In this document: positions 53,177 to 60,555 of the stretch, piece after piece
Numbering within the stretch: the stretch's first letter is position 1
How the letters are laid out: each line of letters begins with the position of its first letter
Assembly: GCF_021245725.1 (NCBI RefSeq)
Contig: NZ_JAJGSX010000007.1
Location: forward strand, 186,001 to 250,000
DNA: 64,000 nt
DNA from: Pseudonocardia sp. TRM90224
GTDB lineage: Bacteria > Actinomycetota > Actinomycetes > Mycobacteriales > Pseudonocardiaceae
Direction of reading: 5' to 3'
Notes under the pieces: model-generated
What the model saw: the letters and a program-made list of their open reading frames with translations, nothing else
Told to the model about the DNA's origin: nothing
The model's database searches: none
Position numbers and translations under genes: made by a program

Positions 53177-53245
53177 GATCTCCCCACCGTTTTGGGTGGA
53201 TGCGCGCTCTGCGGGCGCGCAGGTGCACAAAACGGTGGGGAAGTT
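53177..53245. repeat. Palindrome family A, copy R10 (subtype beta)
   Basis: 69 bp, 15 bases from R9. Inner stem ATGCGCGC/GCGCGCAGGTGC. Its right end overlaps the hydrolase stop codon (53244-53246). Confidence 0.9.
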
Positions 53246-54812
53246 ACGTGGGCTGGCGGGGGCAGGTGGTGTCTTGCGCGGGCGGGGTGAGGTCGACGAG
53301 GTAGCGCGTGGCCACAGCGTCGGTGCAGGCGTTCGAGCCCTGCAGCGCGACGGTGTGGCTGTCGTTCTCGACGCTGAGCAGGCGGGCCTTCAGCTGCTTC
53401 GCGAGCGAGACGCCGTCCTCGTACGGGGTGGCGGGGTCGCCGGTCGAGGAGACCACGAGCACCGTCGGCAGGCCGGGGGCCTCGACGGGGCCCGCGGTGC
53501 TGGTCGGCGGTACCGGCCAGAACGAGCACTGCTCCAGCACGTTCGACGGTCCGAGCCCGGGGTCGCGGAACGGCGCGAGCTCGTTCCACTGCCGGCTGAT
53601 GTCCAGCGCCTGCGCGCGGTCGGTCAGGCCCGCCGTGTCGGCGCAGCCGATCACCTGGAACGCCTCGAGCAGGTTGCCGTAGCTGCCGTCGGCGTTGCGG
53701 TCGTAGTAGGCGTCGGCCAGCCGCAGCAGGTTCGTCCCGTCACCCCGTGCGACCTGGGCCAGCCCTTCCTGCATGAACGTCCACAGCGTCTCGGAGTACA
53801 GCGCGGTGAGCGTGCCGAGCAGCGCATCGGGGTAGCCGAGCGTCCGGCCGGTTGCACCCGCCGGCACCGGCTTCGTGATCAGCGGCTTGATCAGCTCCTG
53901 GAACTTCGCGGACGCCGCCGGCACGGAGGTGCCGAGCGGGCAGTCGGGCCGCTTCGCGCAGGCGGTGGCGAAGTTCTCGAACGCCCGCTGGAACCCGCGC
54001 GCCTGGGTGAGACGCGACTCCACCACCCCGAGCGACGGGTCGATGGCGCCGTCGAGCACGAGCGCGCGCACGTCGCCGGGGAACTGCTCGGCGAACTCCG
54101 CGCCGATCTGCGTGCCGTAGGAGAAGCCGACGTAGGTCAGCTTCTGGTCGCCGACGACCTTGTAGGCGATCTGCAGGTCGCGGGCGACGTCGCGGGTGCC
54201 GACGTTGGCGAGCACGTCGAGGCCGACGCGCTCGGCGCAGCGCTTGGCGAAGTCCTGGAACTCGGCCTCGGTCTGCGCGACCCCGGCAGGTGAGGTGTCG
54301 ATGTCGAGGTCGACCCGCTCGGCGTCGATCTCGACGGGGTTCGAGCAGTCGATCACCGGCTCGCTCGCGCCGACGCCGCGCGGGTCGAACCCGATCAGGT
54401 CGAACCGGCGCGCGACCTCGCTGCCGGCCAGCCCGCTCGCCAGGTTCGGCAGGAAGCCGACCCCGGACCCGCCGGGCCCGCCGGGGTCGGTGAAGAGCGA
54501 CCCGATCCGCGCGGCGGGGTCCTGCGCCTTCTGCCGGAGCATCGCGAGCTTCGCCGTGCGGCCCTCGGGATGGGCGTAGTCGAGCGGCACCTCGAGGTAG
54601 GTGCAGTCGAAGGCCGGGTTGCCGAACGTCGCCCGGTCGTCGTCGCTGCGGGCGAAGGCCGCGCACGGCCCCCACGCCAGCTGCTGCGTGAGAAAACGCT
54701 CGATCCCCCCACCCTGGGCCGTTCCTTGGGCCCCGGCCGGCGCCACCAGTAGCGAGACGGTGACAACACCCGCGAACGCGGTTGCCAGGAAGGTACGGAG
54801 AGTGAGCGGCAC
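53244..54812 (-). CDS. Secreted alpha/beta hydrolase, tripeptidyl aminopeptidase (TAP)-like
   Basis: 522 residues. Signal peptide (LRTFLATAFAGVVTVSLLVAPAGAQ), then the S33/TAP fold: DPGGPGGSGVGF oxyanion loop, nucleophile in VGFSYGTQ near residue 195, Asp in SSTGDPATPYE and His in NDSHTVAL near the C-terminus. Members release N-terminal tripeptides or hydrolyse esters outside the cell. The GTG at 54812 was chosen since it starts the signal peptide; the longer open frame runs into a MITE-like element. Confidence 0.88.
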   Translation of the reverse strand: MPLTLRTFLATAFAGVVTVSLLVAPAGAQGTAQGGGIERFLTQQLAWGPCAAFARSDDDRATFGNPAFDCTYLEVPLDYAHPEGRTAKLAMLRQKAQDPAARIGSLFTDPGGPGGSGVGFLPNLASGLAGSEVARRFDLIGFDPRGVGASEPVIDCSNPVEIDAERVDLDIDTSPAGVAQTEAEFQDFAKRCAERVGLDVLANVGTRDVARDLQIAYKVVGDQKLTYVGFSYGTQIGAEFAEQFPGDVRALVLDGAIDPSLGVVESRLTQARGFQRAFENFATACAKRPDCPLGTSVPAASAKFQELIKPLITKPVPAGATGRTLGYPDALLGTLTALYSETLWTFMQEGLAQVARGDGTNLLRLADAYYDRNADGSYGNLLEAFQVIGCADTAGLTDRAQALDISRQWNELAPFRDPGLGPSNVLEQCSFWPVPPTSTAGPVEAPGLPTVLVVSSTGDPATPYEDGVSLAKQLKARLLSVENDSHTVALQGSNACTDAVATRYLVDLTPPAQDTTCPRQPT

Positions 54813-54894
54813 ACCACGATCCTGGTGGCTCCGGCGCGCTACGGACAACCCGAACACGAAACACTCCGTGTATTGCCCACCCATCCGGGTGACG

Positions 54895-55060
54895 TAGGCC
54901 GTGTTTAGGAAGTCAGGGTCGATGCTCTTCGTGATCCAGATCGTCGCTGGCAAGGCGCCGCCGCGATCCGTCGTACCTGGCGTACCCGGTCGTGGCGGCA
55001 ACGCCGCCAGCGGCGATCTGGGCGCGAAGAGCGCGATCAGGACTTTCTAAACACGGCCTA
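54895..55060. mobile_element. MITE-like element 1
   Basis: 166 bp with 20-base terminal inverted repeats TAGGCCGTGTTTAGGAAGTC and its near-exact complement on the right (one mismatch). No coding capacity. The inner part is a hairpin with GGCAAGGCGCCGCC and GGCGGCAACGCCGCC. The CTAG/TA-type ends fit IS5-like transposases (inference). Located upstream of the hydrolase gene. Confidence 0.75.
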
Positions 55061-55061
55061 G

Positions 55062-55222
55062 GTGCCCCGTCACGGAAGGTTGGCGCAGGAATCGGGTGAT
55101 CCAGTCGTCTGCGGGCAAGGCGCCGCCCGCAGCTCAGACCGGGCGTCTTTGCAAGGGCGGCAACGCCGCCAGCGGGCGACTGGGCGCCCGAGTTCCGTGG
55201 TGAACCTTTCGTGACGGGGCAC
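55062..55222. mobile_element. MITE-like element 2
   Basis: 161 bp with inverted ends GTGCCCCGTCACGGAAGGTT and the complement of GTGCCCCGTCACGAAAGGTT. Flanked by TAG on both sides, a possible target duplication. Its core shares GTGATCCAG, GGCAAGGCGCCGCC and GGCGGCAACGCCGCCAGCGG with element 1, but its ends are unrelated. It starts two bases after element 1. Confidence 0.75.
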
Positions 55223-55246
55223 TAGCGGCCACCACGGACGGGATCA

Positions 55247-56311
55247 TCACCTCCGGCGCGAGCGCCGGTCCTGCGGCGGGCCGGTGCGCGGCGCCGCCGA
55301 GCGCAGGTTCGGCCGCTCGGTGGCGGCGTCCCAGCGCGCGTAGGCGTCGACGATGTCGGCCACCAGGCGGTGCCGCACGACGTCCTTGCTGCTCAGCTGC
55401 GAGAAGTGGACGTCGTCGACGTCGCCGAGGATGTCGCGCACGACGTTGAGGCCCGACTTCGTGCCGCCCGGGAGGTCGACCTGGGTGGTGTCGCCCGTGA
55501 CCACGATCTTGGAGCCGAACCCGAGCCGGGTGAGGAACATCTTCATCTGTTCCGGCGTGGTGTTCTGCGCCTCGTCGAGGATGATGAACGCGTCGTTGAG
55601 GGTGCGCCCGCGCATGTACGCGAGCGGCGCGACCTCGATCGTGCCGGCGGCCATCAGCTTCGGGATCGACTCGGGGTCGAGCATGTCGTGCAGGGCGTCG
55701 TACAGCGGGCGCAGGTACGGGTCGATCTTCTCGAACAGGGTGCCCGGCAGGTACCCGAGCCGCTCGCCGGCCTCGACGGCGGGACGGGTGAGGATGATCC
55801 GGTTGACCATCTTCGCCTGCAGCGCCTGCACGGCCTTGGCCATGGCCAGGTACGTCTTGCCCGTGCCGGCGGGGCCGAGCCCGAACACGATGGTGTGCGA
55901 GTCGATCGCGTCGACGTAGCGCTTCTGGTTGAGCGTCTTCGGCCGGATCGTCTTGCCGCGCCGCGACAGGATGTCGAGGCTCAGCACCTCGGCGGGCGAC
56001 TCCCCGATCCGCGCGCGCTCGTCGGCCGAGCCGTCGGCGAGCATCTCGACGGTGCGCCGCACGGCGTCGACGGAGACCTGCTGGCCCCGCTCGGCGAGCG
56101 TGATCAGCTCGGTGAAGACCCGCTCGGCGAACGCGACATCGGCCGGGGTGCCCGAGAGCGTCAGCTCGTTGCCGCGGACGTGGACGTCGGCTTCCAGCAT
56201 GTCCTCGGCGACGCGCAGGCTCTCGTCACGAGATCCGAGCAGCGCGAGCAGAGCGGCATCGGGAACAGCCATGCGGGACTGGACGGTGGGGCCGGGTTCG
56301 GTACCGGTCAA
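55247..56311 (-). CDS. phoH: PhoH family ATPase (RNA-binding)
   Basis: 354 residues. Walker A GPAGTGKT (146-153), Walker B AFIILDEAQNTT, and an N-terminal KH-like region (RVAEDMLEADVHVRGNELTLSG). PhoH proteins normally precede ybeY in an operon; here the two are separated by 4.5 kb of accessory genes and the MITE-like pair, but keep the same orientation. Basic C-terminus (TGPPQDRRSRRR). Confidence 0.93.
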   Translation of the reverse strand: MTGTEPGPTVQSRMAVPDAALLALLGSRDESLRVAEDMLEADVHVRGNELTLSGTPADVAFAERVFTELITLAERGQQVSVDAVRRTVEMLADGSADERARIGESPAEVLSLDILSRRGKTIRPKTLNQKRYVDAIDSHTIVFGLGPAGTGKTYLAMAKAVQALQAKMVNRIILTRPAVEAGERLGYLPGTLFEKIDPYLRPLYDALHDMLDPESIPKLMAAGTIEVAPLAYMRGRTLNDAFIILDEAQNTTPEQMKMFLTRLGFGSKIVVTGDTTQVDLPGGTKSGLNVVRDILGDVDDVHFSQLSSKDVVRHRLVADIVDAYARWDAATERPNLRSAAPRTGPPQDRRSRRR

Positions 56312-56433
56312 GGATCAGCCGCCTGCTTCCTACATCTGCGCTTGGGACGTCGCCAATGCTACCGCTCGGCCCCGACAGAACGCCCGCGCTTTCCACCAGC
56401 GGTCCGGAGTGGCGCACGCCCCCCGCACGCTGC

Positions 56434-56486
56434 GCCTGGAAAGCCACTTTCCCGGCGCGTGGTGCCGGCAAGGTGGCTTTCCAGGC
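56434..56486. repeat. Palindrome family B, locus B4
   Basis: 53 bp, left arm GCCTGGAAAGCCACTTTCC, right arm GGTGGCTTTCCAGGC. It sits in the 398-base gap between divergent phoH and pls-like genes, which otherwise holds only promoter sequence and the short ORF below. Confidence 0.85.
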
Positions 56487-56659
56487 ACACCCCGACCGTT
56501 CCCTTTCCCCGGGTGAAGTCCGGCACGTCTCCGAGACCGCGCGAACACCTACCGTTAACCTGGCTGACGAGATCGCTGTGCCCCGGGTGGTGCCGGACGT
56601 CCCGCACCCATCCTCGACCCGGCTGACGACACAGCAACGGTTCACCCGGAAGGTGAGAC

Positions 56660-56713
56660 ATGCGCCCGCGCGCTGCACGCTGCTGTCGTTCTGCTCCGGC
56701 CGGTGCCAGGTGA
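56660..56713 (+). CDS. Putative 17-residue leader ORF before pls-like gene
   Basis: MRPRAARCCRSAPAGAR, started by an ATG with GGAAGGTGAGAC in front. Its TGA (56711-56713) overlaps the pls GTG (56710-56712) in the form GTGA, so translation of the synthetase should depend on this peptide. Five Arg and a Cys-Cys pair could make it a sensor of Arg or Cys supply (inference). Too short for conventional calling. Confidence 0.45.
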   Translation: MRPRAARCCRSAPAGAR

Positions 56714-59700
56714 CACTCGCACTCACCCGCGCCCCCGCACTCTTCCCCGCAGCGCCCGCCCCGGCCCGCCGCACGCTGCTCGACGTGCTCGCCGAGACCG
56801 CCGCGAAGCACCCGAACGAGGCCGCGATCGACGCCGGCGGCACCGTGCTCGGCTACCGCAGGCTGGCCGAGGAGATCGACGTCGTCCGCCGCCGCCTCGA
56901 CGACGCCGGGATCGGGGTCGGCGACCGCGTCGGCGTCCGGATCTCCTCCGGCACCGCCGAGCTGTACGTCGCGATCCTCGCCGTGCTCTCCGCGGGCGCG
57001 GCGTACGTGCCCGTCGACGCCGACGACCCCGAGGAGCGCGCCGAGCTGGTGTTCGGCGAGGCCGCCGTCTCCGCGGTGCTCGGCGACAACGGCGCCTTCA
57101 CCAAGCACAGCGCGCCGATCGGCACCCCCGGCACCCCCGGCCCCGACGACGACGCCTGGATCATCTTCACCTCCGGCTCGACCGGCACCCCGAAGGGTGT
57201 TGCGGTCAGCCACGGCTCCGCGGCGGCGTTCGTCGACGCGGAGGCGAACCTGTTCCTCACCGACGAGCCGATCGGCCCGGGCGACCGCGTGCTGGCCGGG
57301 TTGTCGGTGGCGTTCGACGCCTCCTGCGAGGAGATGTGGCTGGCCTGGCGCCACGGCGCGTGCCTCGTGCCGGCGCCGCGGGCGCTGGTGCGCACCGGGG
57401 TCGACCTCGGCCCGTGGCTGGAGGCGCAGCGGATCACGATCGTCTCCACCGTCCCGACGCTCGCCGCGCTGTGGCCGCAGGACGCGCTGGAGGACGTCCG
57501 GCTGCTGATCTTCGGCGGCGAGGCGTGCCCGCCGGAGCTGGCCGAGCGGGTCGCCGTCGAGGGCCGCGAGGTCTGGAACACCTACGGCCCCACCGAGGCC
57601 ACCGTCGTCGCCTGCGCCGCACAGCTCACCGGTGAGGGCCCCGTCCGGATCGGGCTGCCCCTCGACGGCTGGGCGCTCGCCGTCGTCGACGCCGCCGGTG
57701 AGCCGGTGGCGATGGGCGAGAGCGGCGAGCTGGTGATCGGCGGAGTCGGGCTGGCCCGCTACCTCGACACCGAGAAGGACGCTGCGAAGTTCGCCGCGCT
57801 GGAGTCGCTCGGCTGGGAGCGCGCGTACCGCAGCGGTGACGTCGTCCGTGCCGAGGAGGCCGGGCTGCTGTTCCTCGGCCGCGCGGACGAGCAGGTCAAG
57901 CTGGGTGGGCGGCGCATCGAGCTCGGTGAGGTCGACGCGGCGCTGCTGTCGCTGCCCGGTGTGCGTGGCGCCGCCGCCGCCGTGCGCCGCACGCGCGCCG
58001 GGAACCAGGTGCTGGTCGGGTACGTCGTGTCCGAGGGCGAGCTCGACACCGACGCCGCGGCGGTCGCGTTGCGCGAGCAGCTGCCCGCCGCACTCGTCCC
58101 GCTGCTCGCGATGGTCGACGACCTGCCGACGCGCACCTCGGGCAAGGTCGACCGCGACGCGCTGCCGTGGCCGCTCCCCTCGGCGAGCGGGCTCGACCCG
58201 GTCGCCGCCGGCCTGCTGACCCCGACGGAGGGCTGGCTGGCCGAGGGTTGGGCCGAAATCCTCGGCGTGACGGTGACCGACCCGAAGGCCGACTTCTTCA
58301 CCAACGGCGGCGGCAGCCTCACGGCGGCGCAGCTGGTGGCGCGGATCCGCACCAGGCACCCGCAGGTGTCGGTCAACGACCTCTACCTGCACCCGAAGCT
58401 CGGTTCGCTCGCGGCGCGGCTGGACGCGCTGAACACCCGCACGACGGAGCGGCGCGACATCGCGCCGACCCCGCGCCGCGCGGCGGTCGCGCAGGCGCTG
58501 CTGATGGCGCCGATGCTCGCGCTGGTCGGGCTGCGCTGGGCGAGCGTCGCCGCGGCGATCTCGACGGTCGCCGCGCTCGTCGTGCCGTGGGCGCCGACCG
58601 TTCCGTGGTGGTCGCTGGCACTCGCCTGGCTCGTGCTCTTCAGCCCCGCCGGCCGGATCGGGATCGCCGCGGGTGGCGCCCGGCTGCTGCTGCGCGGTGT
58701 GCGCCCCGGCACCCACCCGCGCGGCGGCTCGGTGCACGTGCGGCTGTGGGCGGCCACCCGGCTCGCCGAGCTGTCCGGCGCGACCGGCGTCTCCGGGGCG
58801 TCCTGGACCACCCGCTACGCCCGCGCCCTCGGCGCGAAGATCGGCAAGGACGTCGACCTGCACTCGGCCCCGCCGGTGACGGGCATGCTCAAGCTCGGGC
58901 GCGGCGCGGCCGTCGAACCCGAGGTGGACCTCGGCGGCTACTGGGTCGACGGCGATGTCGTGCACATCGGCAAGATCCGGATCGGCGCGGGCGCGACCGT
59001 CGGGTCGCGCAGCACGCTGCTGCCCGGCGCGCGGATCGGCAAGGGCGCGGAGGTCGTCGCCGGCTCGACGGTGCGCGGTGCCGTTCCCGCCGGTCAGCGC
59101 TGGTCCGGCTCCCCCGCTCGGCGGACCGGCAAGAGCGGCGTGCACTGGCCGTCGAGCCGACCGACGCGCTCGCGGCTATGGACGGCCGCGTACGGCGTGA
59201 CGTCGGTGCTGCTCGGGCTGCTGCCCACCGTCGCGGCGCTGCCGGCGCTCGCGATCATCGCGACCGGTGTCGTCGGCACGGCCTCACCCGCGGACGCCAC
59301 CGTCGGCGCACTGCTGCTGGTCGCCCCCGCAACGCTGGCCTACCTGCTGGCGTACGCGGCGCTCGTGGTCGTCGGGGTGCGGCTGCTCGGCATCGGCATG
59401 GTCGAGGGCTTCCACCCCGTGCACAGCCGCGCGGGCTGGCAGGTCTGGACGACGGAGCGGCTGATGGGGATGGCCCGCACGGGCCTGTTCCCGCTGTACT
59501 CCAGCCAGTTCACGGCGGCGTGGCTGCGGCTGCTCGGCGCGAAGGTCGGCCGTGACGTCGAGGCGTCAACGGTGATCGCGCTGCCGAAGATGACCACCGT
59601 CGCGGACGGCGCCTTCCTCGCCGACGACACCATGGTCGGCACCTACGAGCTCGCCGGCGGCTGGCTGCACGTCGCGCCCTCGCGCGTCGGCAAGCAGGCG

Positions 59701-60555
59701 TTCCTCGGCAACTCCGGGATGACCGCGCCGGGCCGCTCGGTGCCCAACCGGGGGCTCGTCGGCGTGCTGTCCTCGACCCCGCGCAAGGCCAAGAAGGGCT
59801 CGTCGTGGCTGGGCCTGCCGCCCATGCCGCTGCGCAGGGCGGTCGAGCAGGGCGACACGAGCCGCACGTTCCACCCCCGCCGCCGGCTGAAGGTCGCCCG
59901 CGGGCTGATCGAGCTGTGCCGGGTGGTGCCGGTGATGTGCTCCGGCGCGCTGGGCGTGCTCGTCGTCGGGCAGCTGATCGCGATCCACGCCGCCGCCGGG
60001 ATCGTTGCCGCGGCGCTGCTCGCCGGCCCGATGCTGCTCGCGGCCGGCATCACCGCTGCGGGCGTGACGACGGCGATGAAGTGGCTGCTCGTCGGGCGCT
60101 TCCGCGCGGTCGAGCACCCGCTGTGGAGCTCGTTCGTCTGGCGCAACGAGCTGGCCGACACGTTCGTCGAGGTGCTGGCCGTGCCGTGGCTCATCGGCCC
60201 GTCGAGCGGCACGCCGGTGCTCGGCTGGTGGCTGGAGACGATGGGCGCGAGCATCGGACGCGGTGTGTGGCTGGAGACCTACTGGCTCCCCGAGTCCGAC
60301 CTCGTCCACCTCGGCGACGGCGCGACGGTCAACCGGGGCTGCGTCGTGCAGACCCACCTCTTCCATGATCGGATCATGAGCATGGACGAGGTGCGCATCG
60401 ACGAGGGCGCGACGCTCGGGCCGAACGGGATCATCCTCCCCGGCGCCGGCATCGGCGCGGCCACGACCGTCGGCCCGGGCTCGCTGGTGACCCGCGGGGA
60501 CACCGTCCCGGCGGCAACCCGCTGGCTGGGCAACCCGATCACGACGTGGGGCTGA
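56710..60555 (+). CDS. Pls/PosA-type nonribosomal peptide synthetase (poly-lysine synthetase-like)
   Basis: 1281 residues in the plan of epsilon-poly-L-lysine synthetase. An adenylation domain (1-490) has TSGSTGTPKG and NTYGPTEAT. A carrier domain bears Ser536 in GGGSLTAAQL for phosphopantetheine. Then come three soluble left-handed-helix (hexapeptide-like) domains, each preceded by a pair of membrane helices (about 596-650, 823-900, 1070-1120), six in all. Pocket residues read D203 A204 E207 S246 I267 G269 T291 V299 V300 K479, close to lysine codes. It should make an isopeptide polymer or short peptides at the membrane. GTG start coupled to the short leader ORF. Confidence 0.87.
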   Translation: MTLALTRAPALFPAAPAPARRTLLDVLAETAAKHPNEAAIDAGGTVLGYRRLAEEIDVVRRRLDDAGIGVGDRVGVRISSGTAELYVAILAVLSAGAAYVPVDADDPEERAELVFGEAAVSAVLGDNGAFTKHSAPIGTPGTPGPDDDAWIIFTSGSTGTPKGVAVSHGSAAAFVDAEANLFLTDEPIGPGDRVLAGLSVAFDASCEEMWLAWRHGACLVPAPRALVRTGVDLGPWLEAQRITIVSTVPTLAALWPQDALEDVRLLIFGGEACPPELAERVAVEGREVWNTYGPTEATVVACAAQLTGEGPVRIGLPLDGWALAVVDAAGEPVAMGESGELVIGGVGLARYLDTEKDAAKFAALESLGWERAYRSGDVVRAEEAGLLFLGRADEQVKLGGRRIELGEVDAALLSLPGVRGAAAAVRRTRAGNQVLVGYVVSEGELDTDAAAVALREQLPAALVPLLAMVDDLPTRTSGKVDRDALPWPLPSASGLDPVAAGLLTPTEGWLAEGWAEILGVTVTDPKADFFTNGGGSLTAAQLVARIRTRHPQVSVNDLYLHPKLGSLAARLDALNTRTTERRDIAPTPRRAAVAQALLMAPMLALVGLRWASVAAAISTVAALVVPWAPTVPWWSLALAWLVLFSPAGRIGIAAGGARLLLRGVRPGTHPRGGSVHVRLWAATRLAELSGATGVSGASWTTRYARALGAKIGKDVDLHSAPPVTGMLKLGRGAAVEPEVDLGGYWVDGDVVHIGKIRIGAGATVGSRSTLLPGARIGKGAEVVAGSTVRGAVPAGQRWSGSPARRTGKSGVHWPSSRPTRSRLWTAAYGVTSVLLGLLPTVAALPALAIIATGVVGTASPADATVGALLLVAPATLAYLLAYAALVVVGVRLLGIGMVEGFHPVHSRAGWQVWTTERLMGMARTGLFPLYSSQFTAAWLRLLGAKVGRDVEASTVIALPKMTTVADGAFLADDTMVGTYELAGGWLHVAPSRVGKQAFLGNSGMTAPGRSVPNRGLVGVLSSTPRKAKKGSSWLGLPPMPLRRAVEQGDTSRTFHPRRRLKVARGLIELCRVVPVMCSGALGVLVVGQLIAIHAAAGIVAAALLAGPMLLAAGITAAGVTTAMKWLLVGRFRAVEHPLWSSFVWRNELADTFVEVLAVPWLIGPSSGTPVLGWWLETMGASIGRGVWLETYWLPESDLVHLGDGATVNRGCVVQTHLFHDRIMSMDEVRIDEGATLGPNGIILPGAGIGAATTVGPGSLVTRGDTVPAATRWLGNPITTWG

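Noticed and set aside
54813..55001. N-terminal extension of the secreted hydrolase into MITE-like element 1
   Set aside because: It would bury the signal peptide and is encoded by mobile-element sequence.
56359..59145. 928-residue open frame antisense to the synthetase
   Set aside because: Composition (Arg, Ala, Gly, His) and lack of motifs show an antisense shadow of the pls-like gene.
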